Shown piece after piece: positions 27,681 through 41,395 of a DNA stretch of 64,000 nucleotides. Made by a program: the position numbers and the translations under genes. Each line of letters opens with the position of its first letter. Position 1 is the stretch's first letter. The notes under the pieces are model-generated. The model was not told where the DNA came from. It saw nothing but the letters and a program-made list of their open reading frames with translations, and searched no databases. Origin of the DNA: Monoplex corrugatus (lineage: Eukaryota > Mollusca > Gastropoda > Littorinimorpha > Ranellidae); the NCBI GenBank assembly GCA_030674185.1, contig JAPXFY010000018.1, forward strand, positions 51,421,255 through 51,485,254, in the 5' to 3' direction.

Positions 27681-30600
27681 AGTCGACATATGTAAGTAAA
27701 TATACATCTATGAGTGCGTATGTGTATTATTATTATTATTATTATGAACATTTAGTACGCCTAATCAAATTAATGCCCTAGGTGTTTACAATGGCAAAAC
27801 ATATAACCAGAATCACAAGCACACACACACACGCCCACAGAAGCACCCACACACACACAAACACACACACACACACACACAGCATGACATGCAAATACAA
27901 TGACACATTGACACTAAGACACTATAATGTCACCATTACATTACATGGGGGGAAGGGGGCAGAGATTACCAGTTTTGGGAAACAGGTGAGTTTTGAGGGA
28001 GCGTTTGAATGTGGACAGAGAGGGTGAGTATCTAAGAGAGCGAGGTAACTGATTCCAGATGGTTGAAGCTTGATAGGAAAAAGAACGCTGCCCAAACCTT
28101 TTAGTGCGGACTATGGGGATACTATAGAGACGGGTATCAGATGAGGACCGCAAAGCTCGAGATGGCGTGTAGAGATGTAACAGATGGGTGAGATACTCAG
28201 GACAGGAAGACTCAATAGATTTGAAGCAGAGGCAGGCAATCTTGTAGGATATTCTTTGCTGAACAGGGAGCCAGTGGAGAGAACAGAGCAATGGCGTAAC
28301 ATGGTTAAATTTTGAAGAGCGGAAGATGAGACGGGCAGCATGATTTTGAACTTTCTGAAGTTTGTTAATGAGATGAGAGGGGGAACCAGAAAAAAGAGCA
28401 TTACAGTAATCGAGACGGGATAGAACAAATGCACAGACAAGAGCCTTTGTCGTGTCTTCTGAGAGGAGGTGGCGGATAGAAGCAATTCGGCGGAGTTCAA
28501 GAAAACAAGTCCGACAGACGTTGCTCACATGCTGGTGGAAGGACAGGGTTTGATCAAGAGTTACACCAAGGTTACGGGCAAAATGGGAGAGAGGGATAGA
28601 TGAGTCAACAAGTGCGACAGAGGTTGGAAGAGAGGGGTGATTTTGGAGTTTGGGTGGGGTGATCAAGATCAATTCGGATTTCTCTTCATTTAATTTCAGT
28701 TTATTTTCAGTCATCCAATCCTTCAGGTCAGCTACACAAGATTGGGTTTTCTGGATCATGATGGGAAGGTCAGGGAGAGGCATGTGTGTACATTTAAGTC
28801 TGTATATGTGTGCATGTATAAGCATAGAGTACACCAGATACCTTGTCAGTCAGCTGTCTCTCCAAGTCTTTGTGCTTGTTGTGAAGCTGGGACAGCTTGT
28901 CTCCCTGTTCCTTACGTTGGGACTGCAGCTTGTTCACCTTCTCCTTCAAGCTAGACCCTTCAGTTTTGGCCTGGAAACAAGTGTATGAATACATCTATAG
29001 AAAGACTGTCTACAATCATGCTCCTACAAACTGACAACAGACCAGAATATGAAATGTTTTCTATACACACTATGACAACAACAGAGTTCATGACATGTTC
29101 AACAGCCAGGTGGATTACAACGGCAGACTTCTTCTTTGGATGCTAGTTGCACCTAGTGGACAGAGAGGATTTTTTTCCAATCTCCCAGGTCATCAAATGC
29201 TCAGAACTGCTTCTGACTGAGCCCCCTTCAAGTGCATGTACACACAGAAAGCACTGTTTTTATCTACATACATGTCTGGTTAAATTACTTACTGTGTCGG
29301 CTGAAAGCATTATGGTGGCAATAAGCTGCCTGTCTCAGCCTAATTTAGCAGTTAACATCGAAATCAACCGGAAGTAGCCCTGCCAGGAGACCATAGTTCA
29401 ACTCTTAACTCTTCAGAGACGCGCCCTAAAATGGCTGCTGAAACTGTCGAGACGCACAGTTTTGGTACTTTTCAAAGAATTATGGAGAATAACCAATGAT
29501 AATAAACCTATCACGTTATATATGTTTAAAAAGGTCATTATGTCTACTTTGTGCAGACCGCTTGTTTATGCATGCTTTCATTTTTTTCTGGTTTACCATT
29601 GAAAAAGCATGCAAACAGCTAAAATAAAAGTTCCAGATGTACACACACATGACTGATCAAACTGCTGCTTGTAATCCATTAAATATCCATGTGACAAAAC
29701 TGCACTGAACATTTCACAGGATATACATTCTTCACTGGAAGTCACTATGAGTTCTGTTTTTATATATAGGCACAGAGTCTTTTGACTCTTTGAAATTCCT
29801 TTGTTTGGGGTACCGCGAAAACAAGCCAAAAAAAGATTTCTAACAGTTTGCTACAGTCAAAGGGAAAGAAATGTACTTACAAAAGTGGTTAAACCGTGCT
29901 TTCAGCATAATTTCCCTTACTATAGCATGCAAATTGTCTCGGTAAAAAAATCATAACATCCTCTGCAGCTTTGGCTGCGGAGTGTCACAGACAAGAGACT
30001 GAGCTCCGCAGCCTGAACTGTGGAGCATTGCCAACAAGTTAATGCCCCTAATACATGAGCATGCACTGGAGGAAGCTCCAGTGATAACATTCCAAAGGCC
30101 TAAAATCAAGTTAAAGGCCCACTGAGAATCAGGCAAGTTTAGAGAGGAGGGTGAGTGGAAGTCAGAGTCTGACATAGTAAACATATTAATTAAGCCAAAC
30201 ATGTATTTAGATAAAATACTTCTTTCGGTTTCATGACAGAGGCTCTCCTTCATTGGTGTCACAACAAGACCTTATACATAGCAGGCAATTTATCATCCTA
30301 GCAGATGTACACAACAGTTCCCAAAGTGTACTTCATACACAATCGATCCAGAAATCTTCAAGTACTGCGAGTATTGAACTTTGCTTTCTCCTCACGACAG
30401 TTCCCATAAAACAAATATACCCACCTTCACCTTTCCAATGCAAGACTCCTCAGAATATCCTTTAAACAATATCAGTGCCTGGTAGTTTATGGATTCACAA
30501 AAATACTCAACCGTACACACTGGAAAACAAAATATGGCAGCCTACACTGCGGGTTAAAAACCACACGTACATGTAAAGCCCACTTATAATATAAAGGTAG

Positions 30601-33600
30601 TGTAGATGAACATATGACAGTTAAAGCAGCCCACAAATGCAGAAGAAGAGGGAGAACTGGTACAAATCCTTGAACCATGACTATATCATAACATAAACAC
30701 CATATTTATTGTCTAATGTGTTACTCACTGGGCAGGATTTCTAGAATGAGCTAACAGTTTCTCGATAAGGTCCAGGTTGTTGTCAAAGTTTTAAAAGGTC
30801 AGTCTTAGGTCTTGTCCTGTGTGTTGATACCATCCCAGGTGAGTGTTTGCAAATGTAGACCAGTAGTAGTAAGAAACACTGGGTACAGCCGGATAGCAGA
30901 AGGACCTCAGAGGAGAAACCCCTGTCAAGCAAGTGCTTCAGCCCTTAACTCCTGACCACCCCCATAACAATATATCATATCTGGACATATTCTGATCCTG
31001 ACAGTGGTGATCAAATTGTTCCACAATGTCTACCATCCATCAGAAATGCCCATGCACAATCAGGACCTTTCAGTGAATTAGATCTTACACATAGCCCATT
31101 CTTCATAGGCCAAAATCAACAAAAGTAATGTGACTTCAAACACGTTGATAAGTTATACAAATATTCCAAACACACTGCACAAACCATCTACCTGTTCCAG
31201 TTGCTGCTTGGTTGTGGCCAGGTCAGCGTTGGCCTGATCCACAGAGGTCTGCATAGTAGAGATGTGGTTTTCTAGATCTGTGCGCTGAGTGGTTTTGGCA
31301 ACTTCCGATGTTCTCAACAGCTCTGCCTTTGTCTCTAATTCCACTTCCAAAGCCTGCATAAAATCCATTTTTATGTTAGAAAATTGTGCAAATGCAAAAA
31401 CTATGCATGTATTTATTCAAAATTGTGCAAATGCAAAAACTATGCATGTATTTATTCATTCATGTACAATTTTTTTCTTTGTTTATATATATGTCTTCAG
31501 TTAGCTTGCTTAAAAATAGTTTTAGTTTAATAATGAACTGACCTGGTAACCAAAATCTCAACCAGAACCAGAAAAACACAAAAACAGAATCAGAATGCAT
31601 ATTAAGTATACCAAAACATGACTGTGACAAACAAGTTACAGTAAACATGTGTTTTGGTTCAATTTTTTGTTTTTTGGGGTTCCTGTTTGCTTGAACGCTG
31701 GATGCCACTTTGATTTAGAGCTGAAGAGCCTACCGTTTCTAAACGGAAGAAGGATCTGATAACTAAATTAATAAAGACTGAATTAGTATCTAACTCATTT
31801 GCTGTTTCTAAAACCATTATAAATCAAGTCTACAAATTCTTATTCTAAAGCAGAGGAACTGCTTCACAGCTTCTGTTGAAAGCACACACACACATGCATG
31901 GACACATACACGCACACAAATACACACACACATGCATGCACGCAAACACATATACACACAACCAAGCACACACAACCAAGCACACACACACACACACACA
32001 TTCTCTCTCTCTCTCTCATTTATGTGGAAAAACACTAAAGTATCACTCACCTGTACTTTCTGCTGGGAAACATTGAGTTTTTCCAACTTTTTGTCCAATG
32101 CAGACTGCAGTTTGGTACAGCGGTCTTCTGTGGCCTGCTGCTCTCCCTTTACTTCCTGCAGTTGAGTGTGCAGACCTTCCAACTTACTTGCACTCTCACT
32201 AGACTGTGTCTGTAATGACTTTTGCAGGGTGGCCACCTTCTCCTGCAGGCTGGACTGTTAAACAGACACAGAATTAAAAGGAAATAACCACAGGTATTTT
32301 ATCAAGTATAAAGAGTAATCAGCGTAAAAAACAAGAAAATTTCCTACTGTAAAGTAACAGCAAATGGCGCAACACTGAGACAAGTTGATAAGTTTAAATA
32401 TCTGAGAACAGTCATCTTATGAGACGACAGATGCACATTAGAAATATCAAGCAAAACTGGCCAAGGTAAAATAGCATTCAAGAAAATGAAAAGCGTTCTT
32501 ACCAACAAATCCTATCAATTAACATCGGGAAGAGAGTTTTTCGTGTTTTATAGAACTAATACTGTTGTACAGATACGAAGCATGGACAATCAACAAGCAG
32601 AGTCAGAACAAGATTAAGGCAGCTGAAATGTGGCTTCTAAGGCTAAGAGCTCCACGAACAGCAAAGAAAACAAATGAGACAGTCTTGAAAGAAGCAAACA
32701 CAAAAACAATTATGACGAAGATTAGGGAAAGACAAGCAATATTTATAGGACATTTTATGAGGCAAGAGAAATCTGAGCACCTAATCACAGCAGGAAAGCT
32801 GGAGGGAACGAGAGCACCATGTAGACCCAGGGAGAAAATATTACACAGTTTGCAGAGCAGACAGGGGCAGACAGAGTAGCAGATATACTTGCAGCGTCAG
32901 AACACAGATTTGTATAGAGGGCCATGATCACCAATGCCATGCAGCACAGCATAAGATGATGATGATGATATATTCATTTAATGTCCTTGCCTCATAAAAG
33001 AAATGATTTATATCTTGACTGTGAAATCATAAAACAAATAAACAAAACAGAAAAACACAACCAAACCCACAAACATGGTACAAAACCCACAAACAATTTT
33101 TCTTTTTTGATAAACTTTATCAGTAACCATGTATTACAGTGAGCTAATGTAGTCTTCACTTTTCAAAAGGAAATTACTCAAAATAATCAACAAACATTCC
33201 CAATAACACACAAAAACTGAAAAAGTACTGATGGAAGTGCCACATACAGGACATAACTCGTCTATATTTGTGATAATATCTTCAAAAAGAAAATGTCAAA
33301 CTGTGACAAAGAATCAAACATGGAAGTCTTCAAAAGATGTGTCAGCTGATCTAATGAGAAATTGTCACTCACATTGTCCTGCTGTAACTGGTCCATGGCA
33401 GCACTCACTCCATCCCCTGCCTCAATCTGAAACATGCGGCATTAATGTCAACAGGTGTCTGCTTCAAGGAATTATCACACTATACGTGTACAGATATACA
33501 AAAGAGTTTCTGTGCTCCTATTTTGCCACAGTCTTTTATTGTTATAAAAATGTCAACACTAAATGTACGCAACTAATACCAGACTGTTCATATGTTCTTC

Positions 33601-36166
33601 TAGAACACTCTACATTACACACAGATTTTGCTGTGCTTTCATCATCCTGTATATTGTTCAATAACACAATGATCTGAAACTAATCTGAAAACTGACAGCA
33701 CAATAAAAATTAACATCTAGTTTTTCTCTATTTATTGCCGGATGTAATGAAATCTCTTGAACGACACTACTTATGTCCTATTTCAGAGTTCTCCCCTGGT
33801 GTTTCAGCAAGTTTTCTATGTACACAAAAAGCAAATTATTAATAAAGTTCTACATTACGTCTATATAAACAAGTTGTTACATTTCAAAGCACAACTGTTC
33901 TCTGATAGTTACATGCATGACACAAACTTTTTAGTCAAATGTGTTATCTATCTGCAACCTTGTTTCTTTACATATGTAGAGGCATGGGCTGACAAGCTTA
34001 TGGTTCCTTATATAAAACGTCCAATGACATGGTTTTCTTATTTCAATGATTCTGCTGTTGCTGATTGAAAAATCAAATAATGTGTTTCTGTTTTAGTCTC
34101 ATTTTTTTCCAACATGATGTTACAGTACTCTGTCAATTCCATATGTGCCAACACCACAATACCATGTGATGGAAGTAGTCAACATAATCAAGGCAAATGC
34201 CACAAGCCTGTATATGAACTCTACGTACTGACAAGGAATGTGAACTGTATGTCTTGAACACAGTATCACACAGTATCTTGGTTAACTCACTCGGGACGGA
34301 GAGTTTTTCCCCTTACGTTTCCCCAGGGAAGGCCCATTTTGAAGGGTTAGGAAAAAAATCACACAAAATACAAAACATAAAGGAACAAAATGAAACTTTC
34401 AGATCTGAATATTTACATGCTGGGTTAGTTCATGCCAAAATATTGAAGTTCTTCCTTGAGTATTTCTTCTTCATGTGGCATGTTGAAAATACCCCAAATT
34501 TTGTGGTCAGGATCACCGTACAGTCACACACTCTGATCAGCTCCATGAACACACAGTCAAAGGTGAGAAGGTCAGGAGAAGTGCTCATTCTGCTTGCCAC
34601 TCAGTTCTCTTATGCCTTCTGTTATGACAATGGAATTTAGAAAGTCTTCTGTCACAAACTGATTCAAGAAATCAAAGGGGGCGTGGCACTGAACTGGGTT
34701 ATGCAGGCCACAAGAGCCAGAGAACAGAGGCAAAGTGGGAGAAAAACTAAAATCTTCGTGCCAGTCATGCATGGGAAAGTGAATGAAAACTCCATCAGAC
34801 ATGCGACTCACTGTGCTTGGCCCACTGACAGTTCGCCTCTCGTGACGTATACGCCCACCTCCCTCTCCCATTTTACTGCCGTCTGAAACTGGGTCACTGT
34901 CAGTACCTTGTTGCTGGCAGCTTCCATCACTTGATACACTTTCACCATTATCTTCATCATACTCATCGATGTCCAATCCTTCAGTCTGAAGCACTTCAAT
35001 CACTTCAGCGGCAGTAAAACGCTGCCGTCGTGATCTACTTTGTTTGAAAACTCGTACTCGCCTGCGACGCCATTTTCGACATGAATGCAGATTAGCCAGT
35101 CGTATGGGGTGCCGAAGTCAATTGTTTCCTGATGAGTGTATGGCTACGGAATCTCACGAAGTAACTTTCCCCTTAAACCCTTGACACGTTTGCAGTGACC
35201 GGTGTGGCTATGGTAGGCATGCAAGATCACAAGGGGAGCGTAGAAAAATTTTTAATTATCGAAACCACTATCGCGTTCCGTCATACGGAACCATGCCTTT
35301 CATCACGACCGCTATAGCGTTCCGTCGTACCGAGTGAGTTAAAGCTTACTACAGTTGAAGAGATCAAGTAGATCAGAACAGATATAATACAGGCAGCAAG
35401 GGTGGAGGGTTGAGAGTCGTTCAAGCAAGATTTAGAAATGGATGCACAGATGGGAAGAGGGAGTGAACAGGACGTATGAAACACTAAGCTGGCACCTCCA
35501 GAATGATTGGAATAATAACCCTTTAACTCCTGCACCCTGTCCTGCAGCACCCTGCATTGTCGACCATGCTAGCAAAGCAAAACCTTAACCCTTTGACTCC
35601 CTCATCCTATCCACCAGCTTCCTGAGAGTTAAGTTTTCACAGTTGGTTGATAGGGTCTCGGAACCAAAGGGTTAAAATGGCCAGTGAACAGGCCAGTTTT
35701 CATGATGTCGGACTAAACTCGAGACAACAGATCTCGAGTGAATGGCTCTATCAACCAGCCAACCTATAGAGGGGAAAAAAAAACCCTGTGGCCCATCCAA
35801 GATTTGAACCCGCAACCCTTGTATTGTGAACCTGGTATTCTAACAACTGAAGTAACAGGCCACCAGCAAGTAAAGGGGAATAAAAATGTTCTATTACCTT
35901 TGCAATGAGCTCTGTTCTCTCAGTCTCCAGTCGTGTCAGTTCTTCCTGTGTCGAACTCATGCTCTTCTCCAGCTCTCTCAGCTTCTCTTCACTAAAACAC
36001 CAACACAGGTTTAATACAGGTTGAATACAAAAATGTTACACATACACAGAAGAAAAACATATTTAAGAGACAAACACAAAAACAGTGACAAAAACCTGAA
36101 AAGAAATGAAACAGTTACATAAAATCCACTCAACTGTGACAGCTTTACATATTTAATTTACAGAAG

Positions 36167-36201
<35 letters not shown>

Positions 36202-39200
36202 AAACAACAAAACAAAGTAAAAAAACATTAAAAACACCACATGATTTAACATCATATAAGTACCATTGTTGTATGTAAATCACAAGCAGAATGGGAATAT
36301 ATATTAATAAATGTAAGTTTAACTTACAATAAATGTTCGTGATGTGAAGATGCGACAAGAGATATGGTGGAAATAATATGATTAATAAATGGAAGTTTAA
36401 CTTACAATAAATGTTTGTGATGTGAAGATGCGACAAGAGATATGGTGAAATAATAATGATTAATATAATGAAGTTTAACTTTACAATAAATGTTTGTGAT
36501 GTGAAGATGCGACAATGAGATATGGTAGAAATAAAAACACCACATGATTTAACATCATAATGTAAGTTTAACTTTACTATAAATGTTTGTGATGTGAAGA
36601 TGCGACAAGAGATATGGTAGAAATAAAAACACCATATGATTAATATCATAATGTAAGTTTAACTTTACTATAAATATCTGCGATGTGAAAATGCGACAAG
36701 AGATATGGTGGAAATTTTACAATGTTCATAACTTGAACATATACTTAATATTCGATGCTTATAAGCTGGACACACAATATTTAACATGCTCATTAATCTA
36801 TTAAGTTAACCTTTGTTTATTCTTTCTGGTCTCACTGTCAAGTTGTGCTTCTTTCTCTCTCAGCTGTCCCCTCAGTTCATCACTGGCTTGACTCTGCAGA
36901 AGAAACATGTCAACATATGAAATTTGTTTTTGTGGAGTTGTCCTAATTCACAGCATTAAATTATCAAAAATAAATGCACACACTCTATCAAACAAAAACT
37001 ATGTCCTTGTCTTAAACACTGAAGAAAAAGCAGCCTAAAAGGAATTTTTCCCCCTTAAAATCAATAAACATATTTACCATGGCTAACAAGTGCTAATAAT
37101 ATTAATTTTGTTGTTGTTGAAATTACAGTGTTTTGTTTTTAACAATTCTAAAGCCATGGAAAATTCAAATGTTTACTTGGTTCAAATACTCATACTTCCT
37201 CCTCCATATCCTATCCTCCAACTTTTCTTAAATATCAAACAGGCACATGACATTTTACTGCCAGCTTCAGACAGCTAAAGAGGGCATCGCTATGCTCAAT
37301 TCCATGGTACTGTTCACTACACACTGTGTTAACTTATTATTGTTTAAAGCCCAGCCGACTGCACAGAGTCATATCAGGGCTAAAACTACTTCAAAACATA
37401 CAAAACTTCAACAGGAAAAAAAAAGAAAAGAAAATTAAGTACACATATCAATGCATTCACCCACATAATCTATGAAGATGGCCTTGACATGACCACTCCG
37501 TCCAATTTATCGCACAGGGGATTTAAAAAACACACCTGAATACAAATTTAAGCATACCTAAGGACACCAAAACATATATAAAAACAGGCATAAATTATCT
37601 AAAATTGCTTCTGCATATCTCACCTCCCTAGTCAAAAATGCACTTAAAACATGTACCCAATTATCAATTCTAAGAAAAAGTACATAAGACTTTATCGAAC
37701 ACATACAGGTGAATGGACCAGCAAGGCAGAAAATGATAGGAAGAAATGACAGAAAGCAAAGGAAAAAGAAAAACAAAGAGAGTGACAGAAAAGAGGAAAT
37801 TTCTAGCACAGAATTTCCAGAAGTGGGGTTACTGTCTATACTTAAAGAGTCCCCGGCATCCCCACAGGGCGATGTGTTAACTAATGTGACATATTCATCT
37901 TATAATGTACAGTGTAATAACTGTTAGAAATACACCAGAGAGCTCACCCCTTCCTCAAACTGCTTGTGGACCATGGCCAGCTGCTGTTGAAGGTCTTCTA
38001 TCTGACTGTCCTTGGTTTCCAAGCCACTCTGAGCCTGAAGCACAGAACAACAAAATTTCTTATTTATCATTTGCTATGTCTGTTGCATTTATCTCTTAAC
38101 CCATCCCTCACCAGATCGGACTTTTTTGTTTGTTTGTTTGTTTGTTAACCCTTTGACTCCCGCACCCTATCCCCCAACTCCAAAAACTTAACCCTTCGAC
38201 TCCCTCACCCTATCTACCAGCTTGCTGTGGGAAGCTGGCGGATAGGGTGAGGGAGTCAAAGGGTTAATTTTTGTTTTGCTAGCAGGGCTGATGATGCAGG
38301 TGGACCGGGCGCGGGTGTCAAAGGGTTAACATTGGCTGTTAATTCAACAGAAATCACACAATCATCATTACCAAATCTGCTAAAAAGGATATCTAATACA
38401 AAATCTCCTTTGTTAATTCAACAGAAATCTCACTATCATCATTACCAAATTTGTTAAAAGGATATCTAATAAAAATCTTCTTATCTCCACTGTTAATTCA
38501 ACTGAAATCTCACTATCACCATAACTAAATTGGTTAAAAATGTACCTGTCTAATAAAAATCTCCTATGTTAATTCAACTGAAATCGCCCTATCACCATTA
38601 CCAAATTGTTTAAAAAATCTGTCTCATAAAAATCTCTTTGTGTTGGTGGGTAATAATTCAAAACAGCTGAAATTGAAATTATGTAGTGTCCATTTCATAA
38701 CAATGGATATACACCTTAGATCTTGTGTATTACATTTAAAAAAAAACAAAAACAAAAAAAACAACAACAAACTAAATAACACAGAAAAAAAGTTGTAGAA
38801 ATAAGAGATGATGTCAAACACAACAGAACAACAAAAATAGAAAACAAACCAAACAAAAACAACAACAAAAACCAAAAAAAACAAGTTACAAAACTGAATG
38901 CCATGTTAAGATTCTACTTATACAATATAACACAATACAACAAAACACAGTACTATAGTAATACAATTAATAAAGTAATACAGAATAGATGGGATGGAAC
39001 AGAATACAACTCAATGCAATGCCACAACTGATTTTAATGTTTTTTTTAAACGATTTCAGTATTATTGTATATTTTCAACAAATGGAAAAAATGCATCATG
39101 CACACCTACATGCACATATATATATATATATACATACATACATACGCACATATACACATACATACATACACACACACACAATACTTCCACACATACAATA

Positions 39201-41200
39201 CATACATCATGCATACACACACCTACTTTCATACATGCACACACAAACACATACATAATTCCCATACAAAGATAAATAATACACACACGCACTCTATATA
39301 CGCACATGTAAATATACATACACACAAACACAGAAGGACAAGGGCTCTGTTTCAGCAAGATCTATAGCACACAGAGAATTCCATGTATCCACCAAATTTT
39401 CCCTACCCATGAGTATAGCTACTTACCTTATCCAAATCCAGCTTGAGTTGAGTCAACTGTTGCTCTTTCTGGTGAACCAGCTGCTGGGACTCTGACCTAG
39501 ACTCCCCCAGGTTCTTCTGAAGGTTGTCCAGGGCCTGTGTCTTATCTTCCAGTGATGCTTGACTCTGCACCGTGTGCATATTTCAACATTATCATTGTAA
39601 ATCCTTCACTTTTCGGTTAACCTTTACATTCTCTCACCTGATGTGCCAGCTTTCTGAACATGTACATATGCAAACATGCTGGTGTATGTGAATGAATGTT
39701 CATGAAAGTTAGATGGATATGTACAAAAAGATGGCAAAGAGATGCAAATTATCTGGTATTATTCAATATAAATTTCTTCTCTATCTTTATAACTCCTGGC
39801 TCCATATAGAGTAGAAAAACTACAGAAAAAAAAAGATACTTTAAAATCAGTTATCACAACCATTTTAAGTCGACAAAATGAACTGTACAAGACAGTGCAA
39901 CGAGCCATCATACAAAGCAGTAACAAACAAGTATTGCCACTCTGTTGCTTTCTTAAATAATTCGAACAGTGAAATGCCATTATTTTGCTTTGCCAAAGAA
40001 CAAGAAAAATTAATAAAGACGTATGCTGGACAGCCCACAAACAACTGACTGAGGTGATAAAGGGGAAAGGCTTGTCAAGCTTAGGATACAATAGCCAGGA
40101 ATTAATTCACTCACCAGCTCAACTGATGAAGTGTCGGGTTGACTCATCCATTTTCCATTTTAATGTACTGTCATTATTTTAATATATATATATATTTTAT
40201 AGGATCATCGCTCACAAAGAGGTTATCTTCATGCTCACCTTTTTTTTTTTGGTCTCATTTTCTATGCCACCTTGATGGCCACAGAAGCTGGCACAGTTTT
40301 TACAATGCGATGGTGATGATGTTGATGAGGATGATACTTATGATGCTACAGAGTTCCATCTAGGATTGAGACTTAGTGACAAGGCTGTACTCTATGCTTA
40401 CTATCATAATATATTCTGGCGTTAACCAGGCCCGAGAGATACAGATACCTGCAGTGCTAGTTGGAAGATTTGAGCAGCACCCTCAATGACGCATCCATGA
40501 GGTGGATGAGACCCGACTGTGAGGTCCCAGTCTTCCAAATGAGCCCGTAGCACGCCCAACTCTGGGTAGGAGCCGGTTAGAGCCGAAATATCCCACAATG
40601 GTTTTTGAACGGACTGATGGGGATTCAAACCCACAACCTTCCAGTCGGTAGTCCGCTGCACTAACCACTACACAAGCGTGACTAGTTACTGCCATCTTTT
40701 GTTATTATATTGATGTAGTATCGCGCAAGACTTCTTTACCTTCTCCTCCTCACTTTCTCAGATGATCACATCCCTTAAAGTTTTTGTGAAATACAGCACT
40801 TACATTGCTCAGTTCCTCCTGAAGCTGGGCCACTACAGCAGTCTGCTGCTGTGTCCTTTCTTCTGACTGGGTCAGCTCAATCTCCTTCTCATCCAGCGAA
40901 GACTGGAGAGACAGAACTTGTGCATTCTTCTCCTGAACAGCCTTCTGACTTTGCTCCAGTTTTTCCTGGGCCTGAGAAAAAAAAAAGCAAAAAATATCTA
41001 AAAAGTTTGATAATGTTCTAGTCAATCATTCAAAGGTTAGGCTTGGACTGACAGTAATAACTAGAAGATCAAGCAGGATAAAATGGTAAAAAAATAAACA
41101 GGCGGACAAACTGAGAACTGGGAGAAGGTTTACATTTAAAGCAAATAACAGACACATAAACATGAGAGAGAGAAAGACAGAGAGAGGTGAGAGTGAGTGA

Positions 41201-41277
<77 letters not shown>

Positions 41278-41307
41278 AGAAGAGAGAGAGAAGACAGACA
41301 GATGGAC

Positions 41308-41395
<88 letters not shown>

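Noticed and set aside
29147..30678. Several short frames in the v19-v20 intron
   Set aside because: All are short, mutually overlapping on both strands and without motif; they look like chance frames in intron sequence.
33231..34068. 148- and 103-codon plus-strand frames at 33231-33677 and 33757-34068
   Set aside because: No recognisable domain, composition like the surrounding intron, and the first runs antisense over exon v17.
34683..34886. Candidate host exon or small gene in the 33.4-35.9 kb intron
   Set aside because: The coding-like stretch is the N-terminal part of a piggyBac transposase lying inside TTAA-bounded inverted ends.
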